A stretch of DNA of 42,170 nt from contig JAPLRP010000085.1 of NCBI GenBank assembly GCA_026399095.1, positions 1 through 42,170 on the forward strand, written 5' to 3'. A model generated the notes under the pieces. It saw only the letters and a list, made by a program, of their open reading frames with translations. It was not told the DNA's origin and ran no database searches. Source of the stretch: Methylococcales bacterium (GTDB lineage Bacteria; Pseudomonadota; Gammaproteobacteria; Methylococcales; Methylomonadaceae). Every line of letters starts with the position of its first letter. The first letter of the stretch is position 1. Position numbers and translations under genes: made by a program. Below, piece after piece: positions 6,739-16,230 of this stretch.

Positions 6739-8454
6739 ATGTCCGGTAGAATTCCTCGAGAGTTTATTGACGAGCTTCTGGTTCGTGTTGATATAGTCGA
6801 TTTAATCGATTCGCACGTTCCGCTAAAAAAAACGGGCGCAAACTTTGTCGCCCGCTGCCCGTTCCATACTGAAAAAAGCCCCAGCTTTTCTGTGAACCGT
6901 AATAAACAGTTTTTTCACTGCTTTGGTTGTGGCGCAAGTGGTAACGCTATCAGCTTTTTGATGGATTTTAATCATCTTGATTTTGTTGAGGCTGTTGAGG
7001 ATCTTGCTGCATTTGCTGGGATTGCTGTGCAGAGGGAGATTGTTGGGCATCAGGTTGCGCAAAAAAAAGACGATTTAAATAGTCTCTATGAAGTAATGGA
7101 GCAAGTTGCTACATTTTATGTGGGGCAATTACGAGACAATATTGGCGCGGTTGAGTATCTTAAAGCGAGGGGCGTTAAAGCGGCTATAGCACGTGACTTT
7201 ATGATTGGCTATTCGCCTGATAAGTGGAGTGCGCTTGCTGAAAGATTTAGTCAAAAACAATTGATAGATGTAGGCTTGCTCGTTGTTAAGGATGGCGGGC
7301 AGGTTTATGACCGATTTCGCGGCAGGATTATGTTTCCTATTCGTGATAAGCGAGCCAGAATTGTTGGTTTTGGCGGTCGTGTACTTGATGATTCGTTGCC
7401 AAAATATTTGAACTCTCCAGAAACATCCTTGTTTCATAAAGGTAAAGAAGTTTATGGTTTGTATGAGCTTCTGGAAAAAAATTCAAAGCCTCAGAGAATT
7501 CTAATTGTTGAAGGTTACATGGATGTGATTGCCTTGGCTCAGTATGGCGTATGTTATGCTGTCGCTGCTTTAGGTACGGCAGCGTCCCAAGCGCATCTTG
7601 ATTTGTTGTTTCGCTTTTCATCCGAGTTAGTATTTTGTTTTGATGGCGACCGAGCCGGGCGCGAAGCGGCTTGGAGGGTTATGGAGTCAGCTTTTTCGAG
7701 CTTGAAAGATGGTCGATCCTGTCGCTTTATGATATTGCCGCAAAGTTATGATCCTGATTCGTTGGTGCGCGAAGAAGGGTTGAATAAGTTTATCGAGCGT
7801 ATAGAGTCCGCACATGGCTTGTCGGATTATTTTTTTGAAAATGTTTCAGGGGGGCTGAAACTGTCCGAAATGGAAGGTCGGGCTCAATTAGTAAGCAAGT
7901 CGTTGCCTTATCTGGAGAGGTTGCCGGAAGGTGTGTTTAGAGAAATGATGTTTGACCGCCTTAAAAGCCTTTCTGGCATGACCACCTTTAATGTTGCAGA
8001 TAGTGTTGTAGTGGACTTAAGTTCAAAAAAAACACGCCAACATGAGTCTAATCGACTTTCATCTGCTAGGGTTGCTATTGCTCTGTTATTGCAAAATCCT
8101 GGATTAGTCGATTACGTTGAGCAAAAAAATATTGATTGGATCGGTCTTGAATTTCGGGGTATCGAGTTATTTAAAAATATCCTACAGGTTATTTTAGATA
8201 AAAGATCTGTAAATACAGCTGTTTTAATAGAGTATTATCGTAATACCGCCGAGGAGAGATCTGTTAAAGCTCTGGCATTATTAGATGTATATGTTTCTGA
8301 CGACAAGATAGAAGAGGTTTTTAGCGATGCTCTGGATGGGTTGCTTAATCAAGCCAGAGAAGCAAGTATCGAAAGGTTGCAAGCTAAAGCACAAGATAAA
8401 GGCTTGGATGTCCAAGAGCAAGCCACATTAATTAAAATGTTGGCAATCAAATAA
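6739..8454 (+). CDS. dnaG: DNA primase
   Basis: Synthesises RNA primers at the replication fork. 571 residues, normal. Domains in order: CHC2 zinc-binding domain (CPFHTEKSPSFSV then FHCFGCGASG, residues about 40-65); catalytic core with YSPDKW and FRGRIMFPIRD; TOPRIM metal site with IVEGYMDVIAL (Glu) and FCFDGDRAGREAAWR (DxD), about residues 255-320; and a less conserved C-terminal DnaB-binding region from about 430. It follows yqeY by 22 bases and precedes rpoD by 79 bases. Confidence 0.98.
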   Translation: MSGRIPREFIDELLVRVDIVDLIDSHVPLKKTGANFVARCPFHTEKSPSFSVNRNKQFFHCFGCGASGNAISFLMDFNHLDFVEAVEDLAAFAGIAVQREIVGHQVAQKKDDLNSLYEVMEQVATFYVGQLRDNIGAVEYLKARGVKAAIARDFMIGYSPDKWSALAERFSQKQLIDVGLLVVKDGGQVYDRFRGRIMFPIRDKRARIVGFGGRVLDDSLPKYLNSPETSLFHKGKEVYGLYELLEKNSKPQRILIVEGYMDVIALAQYGVCYAVAALGTAASQAHLDLLFRFSSELVFCFDGDRAGREAAWRVMESAFSSLKDGRSCRFMILPQSYDPDSLVREEGLNKFIERIESAHGLSDYFFENVSGGLKLSEMEGRAQLVSKSLPYLERLPEGVFREMMFDRLKSLSGMTTFNVADSVVVDLSSKKTRQHESNRLSSARVAIALLLQNPGLVDYVEQKNIDWIGLEFRGIELFKNILQVILDKRSVNTAVLIEYYRNTAEERSVKALALLDVYVSDDKIEEVFSDALDGLLNQAREASIERLQAKAQDKGLDVQEQATLIKMLAIK

Positions 8455-8479
8455 TTTAATGTTACGTTTAAAGTTATAG

Positions 8480-8485
8480 TATAAT
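8480..8485 (+). promoter_or_regulatory. Possible internal promoter -10 element upstream of rpoD
   Basis: A consensus TATAAT lies 48 bases before the rpoD start inside the dnaG-rpoD gap. The -35 region (TTTAAT-like, around 8456-8461) is weak. Separate promoters for rpoD in this gap or within dnaG are known in other gammaproteobacteria, so the site is plausible. Confidence 0.35.
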
Positions 8486-8533
8486 TCTATGTTAAGTATG
8501 GCCATGCTAATCAGTGTATTTAGTGAGTAAATA

Positions 8534-10363
8534 ATGAATCAAGAACAGCAACAGTCTCAGCTTAAACAATTGATAGCCAAAGGCAAAATGCAGGGTTACC
8601 TGACATATGCCGAGGTCAATGATCACTTGCCTAGTGATATTGTTGACCCAGAGCAAATTGAAGATATCATTGGTATGATCAATGAAATGGGCATTCAAGT
8701 GTACGAGGCGGCACCTGATGAAGATTCTATTATTACTGATTCAGCGGCCGTTACAACAGATGACGAGGATGCTGAAGAAGTTGCAGCGCTAGCTTCTGTT
8801 GATAGTGAATTTGGAAGAACCACGGATCCTGTTCGCATGTATATGCGAGAAATGGGCTCAGTTGAGTTATTAACTCGTGCCGACGAATTGAAAATTGCCA
8901 AACGTATTGAAGAAGGTCAGCAACAATTAGTAAAATCCATTGCCAGATCTTGTTTTGTTGTTGAAGATTTTTTACAATCATTCGATTCAATTTCAAGTGA
9001 AGACCCTAGCGTTCGGCTAACAGATTTAATTTCCGGCTTTGTTGATTTAAGCGAGGCTGAGGATTTGGTTGCTGCTGTTCCTGTAAGTGAGACGATTGAG
9101 TCTATTGAAGACGTTGCGGAAGTTGCAGCAGTTGAAGATGAGTTGAAAGGCCTCAATTTTGAAGAAGTTCAGGAAAAAGTTGATGAACTAAGAAAGCAAC
9201 TAAAAACAGCTTCAGCAGCAATCAAAAAATATGGCTATACTAACGAGAAAACTGAAAAGTCATTTGAATTATTGGCTGAATTGTTCATGGAGTTTAAGTG
9301 GACGCCGCAATACTTAAAAAAGTTAACGTCCATCATTCCTAATGGCGTAGCCATTGTTCGTGAACAGGAAAAACTGATACTTGATATCTTTATTAAAGAT
9401 ACAGGAATGTCCCGTAAGGATTTTATTACTTCGTTTACGGAAAATGAATCCAACTCTGAATGGTTGGAAAGTCATTTAAATGGTCGTCATAGTTATTCTG
9501 ATGCATTAAAAATTCGTGAAAAAGAATTAAGAAAGGCACAAAGAATACTCTCCGAAACGGAAGCTGAATATGGGTTAACCATATCCGGATTAAAAGATAT
9601 AAATCGCCGCATGACAATTAGCGAAGCTAAGGCAAGGCGTGCGAAAAAAGAAATGATTGAGGCTAATTTAAGGCTGGTTATTTCTATTGCTAAAAAATAT
9701 ACTAATCGTGGCTTACAGTTCCTTGATCTAATTCAGGAAGGTAATATCGGTTTAATGAAAGCAGTCGATAAATTTGAATACCGTCGGGGTTACAAATTTT
9801 CAACATATGCAACATGGTGGATTAGACAAGCAATTACCCGGTCTATCGCGGATCAGGCTAGAACTATTCGTATCCCAGTGCACATGATAGAAACGATTAA
9901 TAAACTAAACCGAATTTCAAGGCAGATTTTGCAAGAAATGGGTCGCGAGGCAACACCTGAAGAATTGGCTGAACGCATGGAAATGCCTGAAGACAAGGTT
10001 AGAAAGGTGTTAAAAATAGCCAAAGAACCTATTTCAATGGAAACCCCCATTGGTGATGATGAAGATTCTCATTTGGGTGATTTCATAGAAGATGCTAAAG
10101 TATTATCACCGGTTGAAGCGGCTACTATTGCTGGTTTACGTGAATCAACCCAAAATGTTCTGGCTGGATTAACGGCGAGAGAAGCAAAAGTTTTACGTAT
10201 GCGTTTCGGTATTAACATGAATACAGACCATACATTGGAAGAAGTTGGTAAGCAATTTGATGTAACGCGTGAACGAATTCGTCAAATTGAAGCTAAGGCA
10301 TTAAGAAAATTAAGGCATCCTTCTCGGTCAGAGCAATTGAGATGTTTTCTTGATGGCGAGTAG
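8534..10363 (+). CDS. rpoD: RNA polymerase primary sigma factor (sigma-70)
   Basis: Housekeeping sigma factor. 609 residues, close to the 613 of Escherichia coli. Order of regions: 1.1 (residues 1-80), 1.2 ([18 protein letters not shown], about 97-114), a long non-conserved region rich in Glu and Val, 2.1-2.4 ([20 protein letters not shown], then [17 protein letters not shown]), region 3, and 4.1-4.2 ending with [20 protein letters not shown], the -35-recognition helix. The TAG stop is only 10 bases from a tRNA gene, so the rpoD transcript probably carries the tRNA at its 3' end. Identity is certain. Confidence 0.99.
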   Translation: MNQEQQQSQLKQLIAKGKMQGYLTYAEVNDHLPSDIVDPEQIEDIIGMINEMGIQVYEAAPDEDSIITDSAAVTTDDEDAEEVAALASVDSEFGRTTDPVRMYMREMGSVELLTRADELKIAKRIEEGQQQLVKSIARSCFVVEDFLQSFDSISSEDPSVRLTDLISGFVDLSEAEDLVAAVPVSETIESIEDVAEVAAVEDELKGLNFEEVQEKVDELRKQLKTASAAIKKYGYTNEKTEKSFELLAELFMEFKWTPQYLKKLTSIIPNGVAIVREQEKLILDIFIKDTGMSRKDFITSFTENESNSEWLESHLNGRHSYSDALKIREKELRKAQRILSETEAEYGLTISGLKDINRRMTISEAKARRAKKEMIEANLRLVISIAKKYTNRGLQFLDLIQEGNIGLMKAVDKFEYRRGYKFSTYATWWIRQAITRSIADQARTIRIPVHMIETINKLNRISRQILQEMGREATPEELAERMEMPEDKVRKVLKIAKEPISMETPIGDDEDSHLGDFIEDAKVLSPVEAATIAGLRESTQNVLAGLTAREAKVLRMRFGINMNTDHTLEEVGKQFDVTRERIRQIEAKALRKLRHPSRSEQLRCFLDGE

Positions 10364-10373
10364 TTAAAAATTA

Positions 10374-10450
10374 GGGCCCTTAGCTCAGCTGGTTAGAGCG
10401 TCCGACTCATAATCGGCAGGTCGTAGGTTCAAGTCCTACAGGGCCCACCA
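10374..10450 (+). tRNA. tRNA with CAU anticodon, probably tRNA-Ile2 (lysidine type), possibly elongator tRNA-Met
   Basis: A complete 77-base cloverleaf with encoded CCA. Acceptor stem GGGCCCT / AGGGCCC (7 bp), D arm GCTC / GAGC, anticodon loop CTCATAA (anticodon CAT), and T arm GTAGG TTCAAGT CCTAC. The anticodon stem has four good pairs and a T-C mismatch at its top (27-43). The body resembles Escherichia coli ileX, which also lies close to rpoD and shares the CTTAGCTCAG and GACTCATAATCG stretches; this favours the lysidine-modified isoleucine tRNA reading AUA. Anticodon alone cannot exclude tRNA-Met. The fMet type is excluded because the first base pair is G-C. Confidence 0.93.
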
Positions 10451-10461
10451 TATAAATATTC

Positions 10462-10482
10462 AGGCTGCATTTGCAGCCTTTT
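10462..10482 (+). terminator. Rho-independent terminator after the tRNA
   Basis: AGGCTGC and GCAGCCT flank a three-base loop (ATTT if the outer A-T pair is used differently), followed by a run of T. It lies 11 bases after the CCA end and would close the rpoD-tRNA transcript ahead of metK. It also argues against a metK start upstream of 10500. Confidence 0.8.
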
Positions 10483-10518
10483 GTGTCTTTAGGTTTTATC
10501 ATTACAATAGGTGGTAAC

Positions 10519-11679
10519 GTGAGCAATAACTTTAGTTTTACATCAGAATCGGTATCAGAAGGACATCCAGATAAAGTTGCGGATCAAATTTCAGATGCCG
10601 TACTTGATGCTTTATTAGCACAGGATCCTCGATCACGTGTTGCTTGTGAAACACTGGTTAAAACAGGTATGGTTATTCTTGCAGGAGAAGTCACTACTAA
10701 CGCTTGGGTTGATTTAGAAGCTTTAGTTAGAAAAGTAGTTTGCGATATTGGTTATGATCATGGCGATATTGGTTTTGACGGCCAAAGTTGCGCAGTTTTA
10801 AATGCTATCGGTAAGCAATCTGCAGACATTGCCATGGGTGTGGATGAAGATGAAAATCATGAGCAGGGCGCAGGCGATCAAGGCTTAATGTTTGGTTATG
10901 CCAGTAATGAGACTGACGTTTTGATGCCGGCTCCGATTACTTATTCGCATCTGTTGGTTAAGCGACAGGCTGAAGTGCGTAAGGGCAAGGTGTTACCTTG
11001 GTTACGTCCAGATGCAAAAAGCCAAATAACTTTTAGGTACGAAAATAACAAGCCGGTTGCCATTGATGCAGTCGTTTTATCGACCCAGCATTCGCCTGAA
11101 ATTAGCAACAAAGCTCTGCATGAAGCGGTAATGGATGAAATTATTCTGCCAGTTCTGCCTAAAGAATGGTTGCATAAAGATACCAAATATTTTATTAATC
11201 CAACCGGACAATTCATTATCGGTGGTCCAGTAGGCGATTGTGGTCTTACCGGTCGTAAAATTATCGTCGATACCTACGGCGGAATGGCACGACATGGTGG
11301 CGGTGCTTTTTCGGGTAAAGATCCTTCAAAAGTCGATCGTTCTGCAGCCTATATGGCACGTTACGTAGCAAAAAACATTGTTGCCGCTGGTTTGGCAGAA
11401 CGTTGTGAAATTCAGGTTTCTTATGCGATTGGTGTTGCAGAACCTACCTCCATTACCGTTGAGACCTTTGGTACTAGTAAATTAAGCGAAGACAGATTGG
11501 TTCAGATTGTTAGGGATAACTTTGATTTGAGACCTAAAGGCTTGATTAAGATGTTGGATTTGTTGAAGCCTATTTATCAGACCACTGCCTCTTATGGACA
11601 TTTTGGTCGTACCGAAGACACATTTAGTTGGGAAAAAACCGATAAAGTTGACGCATTAAAAGATGCGGCGGGTATTTAA
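10519..11679 (+). CDS. metK: S-adenosylmethionine synthase
   Basis: Makes S-adenosylmethionine from methionine and ATP. I use GTG at 10519, preceded by AGGTGGTAAC, giving 386 residues beginning [19 protein letters not shown], which matches the family start. A longer frame from 10471 would begin inside the terminator hairpin of the upstream tRNA. Signatures visible are the methionine-site start [17 protein letters not shown] (about residue 115-126), and the phosphate loop [19 protein letters not shown] (about 260-280). It is followed 23 bases later by ahcY and then metF, a SAM-cycle group. Confidence 0.97.
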   Translation: MSNNFSFTSESVSEGHPDKVADQISDAVLDALLAQDPRSRVACETLVKTGMVILAGEVTTNAWVDLEALVRKVVCDIGYDHGDIGFDGQSCAVLNAIGKQSADIAMGVDEDENHEQGAGDQGLMFGYASNETDVLMPAPITYSHLLVKRQAEVRKGKVLPWLRPDAKSQITFRYENNKPVAIDAVVLSTQHSPEISNKALHEAVMDEIILPVLPKEWLHKDTKYFINPTGQFIIGGPVGDCGLTGRKIIVDTYGGMARHGGGAFSGKDPSKVDRSAAYMARYVAKNIVAAGLAERCEIQVSYAIGVAEPTSITVETFGTSKLSEDRLVQIVRDNFDLRPKGLIKMLDLLKPIYQTTASYGHFGRTEDTFSWEKTDKVDALKDAAGI

Positions 11680-11702
11680 TTGCAAGTCAAACAGGATAAA
11701 AA

Positions 11703-12995
11703 ATGAGCCAAATAGACTATAAAATTGCTGATCTCGCTTTAGCAGCATGGGGCCGTAAAGAAATTAATATCGCAGAAACAGAAATGCCGGGTTTAATGGC
11801 ATTACGTGAAGAATATGGACAAGAGCAACCGTTAAAAGGAGCAAGGATTGCTGGTTGTTTGCATATGACCATACAAACAGCCGTATTGATTGAAACCTTG
11901 ACCGCTTTAGGTGCAGAAGTACGTTGGTCATCGTGCAATATTTTTTCTACTCAAGATCATGCTGCGTCTGCTATGGCTGCCGCAGGTATTCCGGTTTTTG
12001 CTTGGAAAGGTGAAACTGAAGAAGAAGCTGAATGGTGTATCGCCCAGACTATTGAAGGCCCTAATGGCTGGAGACCAAATATGATTCTGGATGATGGTGG
12101 TGATTTAACCACTATGATGCATAACCAATATCCAGAGTTAATGGCAGATGTTAAGGGTTTGTCTGAAGAAACTACTACAGGCGTATTGCGCTTGTATGAA
12201 ATGGTGGCAAAAGGCAGTTTAAAAGTGCCTGCATTTAATGTAAACGATTCAGTAACCAAGTCTAAATTCGACAATCTGTATGGTTGCCGCGAGTCTTTGG
12301 TTGATGCCATTAAACGCGCAACCGATGTAATGATCGCAGGCAAAATAGCGGTAGTTTGTGGTTATGGCGATGTTGGTAAAGGCAGTGCGCAATCATTGCG
12401 TGGATTGGGTGCAACAGTATGGATTACTGAAATTGACCCAATCTGTGCTTTGCAAGCAGCTATGGAAGGCTATCGCGTAGTTACTATGGAAGAAGCCGCG
12501 CCTATCGCTAACATCTTTGTGACGGCTACAGGTAACTTTGGAATTATTACTCATGCTCACCTGCTTGCCATGAGAGATCAGGCAATTGTATGTAACATTG
12601 GTCATTTTGACGCTGAAATCGAAATCGCTTCATTACGTCAATATGAATGGGAAAATATTAAACCCCAAGTTGATCATGTTATTTTTCCTGATGGCAAACG
12701 TTTGCTTATTTTAGCTGAAGGCCGTTTGGTTAATTTGGGTTGTGGCACAGGACATCCTAGTTTTGTAATGTCTAATTCATTTTGTAACCAGGTTTTGGCT
12801 CAAATAGAATTGTGGAAGAATGCCGCGAATTACGAAAATAAAGTTTATATCCTGCCTAAATATCTTGATGAAAAAGTTGCAAGATCACACTTAAAACAAA
12901 TAGGTGTAAATCTAACTACTTTAACTGACGCACAAGCTAAGTATATTAATGTACCTGTCGAAGGGCCATATAAAGCAGATCACTATCGTTATTGA
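11703..12995 (+). CDS. ahcY: Adenosylhomocysteinase (S-adenosylhomocysteine hydrolase)
   Basis: Reversibly hydrolyses S-adenosylhomocysteine to homocysteine and adenosine, removing the inhibitory by-product of methyl transfer. 430 residues, the shorter form lacking the roughly 40-residue insert of many bacterial enzymes. Visible are [13 protein letters not shown]-like substrate motif ([14 protein letters not shown]), [29 protein letters not shown] with the catalytic Lys/Asp region, the NAD-binding [10 protein letters not shown] (about residue 220), and the C-terminal YKADHYRY carrying the Lys-Tyr that reaches the partner subunit's NAD. Follows metK by 23 bases, ATG preceded by AGGATAAAA. Cotranscription with metK is likely. 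Confidence 0.98.
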   Translation: MSQIDYKIADLALAAWGRKEINIAETEMPGLMALREEYGQEQPLKGARIAGCLHMTIQTAVLIETLTALGAEVRWSSCNIFSTQDHAASAMAAAGIPVFAWKGETEEEAEWCIAQTIEGPNGWRPNMILDDGGDLTTMMHNQYPELMADVKGLSEETTTGVLRLYEMVAKGSLKVPAFNVNDSVTKSKFDNLYGCRESLVDAIKRATDVMIAGKIAVVCGYGDVGKGSAQSLRGLGATVWITEIDPICALQAAMEGYRVVTMEEAAPIANIFVTATGNFGIITHAHLLAMRDQAIVCNIGHFDAEIEIASLRQYEWENIKPQVDHVIFPDGKRLLILAEGRLVNLGCGTGHPSFVMSNSFCNQVLAQIELWKNAANYENKVYILPKYLDEKVARSHLKQIGVNLTTLTDAQAKYINVPVEGPYKADHYRY

Positions 12996-13007
12996 TTAAT
13001 AATTACT

Positions 13008-13135
13008 CCCGGAAAACTTTCTGGGAATGTTCCATAGATACACTTGTCATCGTGTATCTATGGTTCTAATTACGAACGCAAACCTCCGCAGTGGTATTCC
13101 CATTGACATCTTGGGAAAGACACAGCTAGATTCCC
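13008..13135 (+). promoter_or_regulatory. Structured segment between ahcY and metF with alternative pairings (candidate RNA regulator or terminator)
   Basis: The 155-base gap is full of complementarity. Hairpin A: 13008-13025, CCCGGAA / TTCTGGG. Hairpin B: a perfect 12-bp stem CCATAGATACAC / GTGTATCTATGG, 13032-13063, followed by TTCTAATT, terminator-like. Hairpin C: TTCCCA 13097-13102 with TGGGAA 13112-13117. Alternatives exist: TGGGAAT 13022-13028 can pair with ATTCCCA 13096-13102 and enclose B, and GGGAA 13113-13117 can pair with TTCCC 13131-13135 just before the metF start. I could not match it to the SAM, SAH, cobalamin or THF riboswitch consensus I know. It may simply be an ahcY terminator plus metF leader. 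Confidence 0.45.
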
Positions 13136-13150
13136 GTCAGTGAGATCAAT

Positions 13151-14002
13151 ATGCAATCACAAAAAAAACATCCCCAGCTTTTCAGTTTTGAATTTTATCC
13201 TCCTAAAACTGAAGAAGGCACGGCAAATCTTAAAATTGTGCATAGTAAACTGGCAGAACTTAAGCCTGACTTTTTCTCTGTTACTTTTGGTGCGGGTGGT
13301 TCAACCCGAGATAAAACATTTGATACCGTTGTTGATATTCAAGCAAAAGGTATTGCAGCAGCACCTCATTTATCTTGCGTAGCATCTACTAAAGAAAATA
13401 TTCGAGCGATTTTAAAAAATTATCAAGACAAAGGTATTGCAAGAATTGTTGCTCTAAGAGGTGATTTACCCTCAGGTATGATGTCTGCGGGTGAATTTCG
13501 ATACGCAAATGAGCTGGTAGACTTTATTCGTCTGGAAACTGGCGATTACTTTCAAATTCATGTTGCTGCTTATCCTGAAGCACATCCTCAATCGGTAAAT
13601 GCAACGGAGGATTTTAAAAACTTTAAGCGTAAAGTTGAAGCCGGTGCAAATGCAGTCATTACCCAGTATTTTTATAATGCCGATGCCTATTTTTATTTCG
13701 TAGATACCTGTGAAAAAAACGGTATAACAATTCCTATCGTCCCCGGCATTATGCCCATTACCCAATATGCACAATTATTTCGATTCTCAGAAATGTGCGG
13801 TGCAGATATTCCTCGTTGGATGAGAAAACGCCTAGAAGGTTTTGGTGATGACAGAGCGTCAGTACAAGCTTTCGGATTGGAACTAGTAACTAATCTTTGT
13901 CAGAGATTATTGGATAATGGTGCGCCTGGCTTGCATTTTTATACCATGAATCAATCAGCTCCAACCTTGGCGATTTTGGAACAATTGAAACTTAACACAT
14001 AA
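13151..14002 (+). CDS. metF: 5,10-methylenetetrahydrofolate reductase
   Basis: FAD-dependent reduction of methylene-THF to methyl-THF, the methyl donor for methionine synthesis. 283 residues, typical of bacterial MetF (TIM barrel). Visible are FSFEFYPPKTEEG with the catalytic Glu, SVTFGAGGSTRDKT, ALRGDLP, and ITQYFYNADAYF with the FAD-binding region. The ATG at 13151 gives the expected start length. It lies behind metK and ahcY and completes a local methyl-cycle group; a structured leader precedes it. Confidence 0.97.
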   Translation: MQSQKKHPQLFSFEFYPPKTEEGTANLKIVHSKLAELKPDFFSVTFGAGGSTRDKTFDTVVDIQAKGIAAAPHLSCVASTKENIRAILKNYQDKGIARIVALRGDLPSGMMSAGEFRYANELVDFIRLETGDYFQIHVAAYPEAHPQSVNATEDFKNFKRKVEAGANAVITQYFYNADAYFYFVDTCEKNGITIPIVPGIMPITQYAQLFRFSEMCGADIPRWMRKRLEGFGDDRASVQAFGLELVTNLCQRLLDNGAPGLHFYTMNQSAPTLAILEQLKLNT

Positions 14003-14108
14003 AGGCATTTGTTTTTAATTGTAGTTGCTGCATTTCTTATGAGAATTTTGTAAAGAATTACCATTAAAACCGCCAGCATTTCATCAAAGTAATTAAGTCA
14101 ATTGAATA

Positions 14109-15458
14109 ATGACTAATCAATCTTTTTCAAATCGGGATATGTCAGTTTTGTGGCATCCATGTACACAAATGAAGGATCATGAAACTTTCCCTATTATTCC
14201 GATAAAAAAAGGGCAGGGAGTATGGTTGGAAGATTTTGATGGAAATCGTTATCTGGATGCCGTTAGTTCGTGGTGGGTTAATCTGTTTGGACATGCTAAT
14301 CCTTATATCAATGCAGCTCTAAAAGATCAGCTTGAGACACTTGAGCATGTTATTTTTGCCGGATTCACCCATGAATCGGCCATTAAGCTTGCAGAAAAAT
14401 TGGTTGCAGTAACTCCCGAAGGGCTGAATCGGTGCTTTTTTGCCGACAATGGTTCAGCTGCTGTCGAAGTTGCGCTTAAGATGAGTTTTCATTATTGGCG
14501 AAATCACGGCCAAACTCAGAAAACCAAATTTATAACGTTAGAAAACAGTTATCACGGTGAAACGTTAGGTGCCTTAGCCGTCGGCAATGTGCACTTGTAT
14601 AAAGAAACTTACGCGCCGTTATTAATGGATGTGATAACGGTACCGGGTCCTGACTGTTATTATCGAGTAGAGGGTGAGTCATGGATGGATTATTCGGTTC
14701 GTCGTTTTGCCCTAATGGAGCAAGCCTTACAAGAACACGCAGATTCGGTTAGTGCAGTCATTATTGAACCTCTTGTGCAGTGCGCTGGTAATATGCGTAT
14801 GTACGATCCGGTTTATTTAAAATTGCTCCGTGCTGCTTGTGACAAATACGGCGTGCATTTAATCGCTGATGAAATTGCTGTTGGTTTTGGGCGGACTGGT
14901 ACTTTATTTGCCTGTGAACAAGCCGCAATAAGTCCGGACTTTATGTGCTTATCCAAAGGCTTAACGGGAGGTTATTTACCGTTGTCGGCGGTATTAACAA
15001 CGCACCAAGTTTATCAGGCATTTTATGATGATTATCAAAAACTAACTGCATTTTTACATTCGCATAGTTACACGGGAAATGCCCTGGCTTGTAGAGCAGG
15101 GTTAGCAACGCTGGACATTTTTCAACAACATGATGTTATTGAAAGCAATAAACAGCTGATCGAGATTATGGCTAAATTAAGCTTGCGTTTTCACGAGCAT
15201 CCGCATGTTTCAGACGTTCGTCAGACGGGCATGATACTGGCTATTGAAATGGTCAAAAATAAACACACCCGAGAGCCTTATCCCTGGCAAGAGCGTCGAG
15301 GTTATAAAGTCTATCAATACGCATTGTCAAAAGGGGTCATATTACGACCACTGGGTAATGTAATCTATTTTATGCCGCCCTATATTATAACTGAAGAGGA
15401 ATTATTGCTAATCGCACAAGTCGCTTGGGAAGGTATTGAGCGGGCAGTTAGAGATTAA
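14109..15458 (+). CDS. bioA: Adenosylmethionine-8-amino-7-oxononanoate aminotransferase
   Basis: PLP enzyme of biotin synthesis that uses S-adenosylmethionine as amino donor to make 7,8-diaminopelargonate. 449 residues, usual length. The BioA hallmark LWHPCTQMKDHE is at residues 14-25 (most BioA have Tyr rather than Cys at the fifth position), followed by FFADNGSAAVEVALKM (PLP phosphate site), SYHGETLGALAVG, IADEIAVGFGRTG with the PLP-binding Asp, the Schiff-base Lys at 283 in SKGLTGG, and HSHSYTGNALAC. Separated from the other biotin genes, none of which are in the window; the next gene, rsmE, begins one base after its stop. Biotin demand is represented nearby by accB at 36584. Confidence 0.96.
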   Translation: MTNQSFSNRDMSVLWHPCTQMKDHETFPIIPIKKGQGVWLEDFDGNRYLDAVSSWWVNLFGHANPYINAALKDQLETLEHVIFAGFTHESAIKLAEKLVAVTPEGLNRCFFADNGSAAVEVALKMSFHYWRNHGQTQKTKFITLENSYHGETLGALAVGNVHLYKETYAPLLMDVITVPGPDCYYRVEGESWMDYSVRRFALMEQALQEHADSVSAVIIEPLVQCAGNMRMYDPVYLKLLRAACDKYGVHLIADEIAVGFGRTGTLFACEQAAISPDFMCLSKGLTGGYLPLSAVLTTHQVYQAFYDDYQKLTAFLHSHSYTGNALACRAGLATLDIFQQHDVIESNKQLIEIMAKLSLRFHEHPHVSDVRQTGMILAIEMVKNKHTREPYPWQERRGYKVYQYALSKGVILRPLGNVIYFMPPYIITEEELLLIAQVAWEGIERAVRD

Positions 15459-15459
15459 T

Positions 15460-16230
15460 ATGAGAGTTTCAAGATTATATACATCAGCTGATTTGGCTTT
15501 AGGCAAGCAACTAGAGCTTGATGAGGAAAATGGACATTACGTTAGAACGGTATTGCGCTTAAAAAAAGAGACTGAAATTATTTTATTCAATGGTAGGGGC
15601 GGTGAGTATTTGTGTACCGTTACAGAAGTGAACAGAAAAGCCGTAATGATTAATATTAATAAGTGGCTGGATCGTTGTGTCGAATCACCGCTCTTGGTAA
15701 CTTTGGGTTTAGGTATATCCCGAGGTGATAGAATGGATTTATCAGTACAAAAAGCAGTAGAACTGGGTGTCAATTTTATAACGCCATTATTAACTGAACG
15801 CTGTGTCGTTCAATTCAAAGGTGAAAAAAAACCGCAACGCTTATTGCATTGGCAAAAAATAGTCCAACATGCTGCCGAACAAAGTGGCAGAACTACCTTG
15901 CCTGAATTAAGCGAGATAGAGCACTTGCAACAATGGGTAGATAAACAACAAGGCTTGAAAGTGTTTCTTGATCCGTATGCGGAATTAACCTTGGCAGATA
16001 TTAAACCGATAGACAGTCAGGTGACCTTGTTGACGGGACCTGAGGGTGGATTTTCCAATCAAGAACGCGATATTGCAAAAGCGGCGGGCTTTATTCCCGT
16101 GTGTATGGGAAGTCGCATCTTAAGAACGGAAACAGCTTCGCTTGCTGCCCTTGCCGCTGTTCAGATGTTGTGGGGTGATTTTGGAAAGCCGATTTTACCC
16201 ATTATGGACCCTTCTCGGGAGATGCAATGA
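15460..16230 (+). CDS. rsmE: 16S rRNA (uracil(1498)-N3)-methyltransferase
   Basis: SPOUT-family (trefoil-knot) methyltransferase acting on U1498 of 16S rRNA. I choose ATG at 15460 (MRVSRLYTS), which aligns with the usual RsmE start; the open frame extends eight codons into bioA without need. This gives 256 residues. Motifs: an N-terminal PUA-like part with LDEENGHYVRTVLRLK, GLGISRGDRMDLSVQKAVELGV, PLLTERCV, and the knot LLTGPEGGFSNQE with GSRILRTETASLAALAAVQ near the C-terminus. It starts one base after the bioA stop and overlaps the next gene by ATGA, so the three are translationally coupled. Confidence 0.97.
   Translation: MRVSRLYTSADLALGKQLELDEENGHYVRTVLRLKKETEIILFNGRGGEYLCTVTEVNRKAVMININKWLDRCVESPLLVTLGLGISRGDRMDLSVQKAVELGVNFITPLLTERCVVQFKGEKKPQRLLHWQKIVQHAAEQSGRTTLPELSEIEHLQQWVDKQQGLKVFLDPYAELTLADIKPIDSQVTLLTGPEGGFSNQERDIAKAAGFIPVCMGSRILRTETASLAALAAVQMLWGDFGKPILPIMDPSREMQ

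Noticed and set aside
10471-10518. N-terminal extension of MetK
   Set aside because: The extra 16 residues begin in the loop of a terminator and do not match the family; GTG at 10519 with a good ribosome site gives the expected start.
12996-13150. Known SAM, SAH, THF or cobalamin riboswitch before metF
   Set aside because: No recognisable consensus core of these classes could be read; kept only as an unassigned structured leader.
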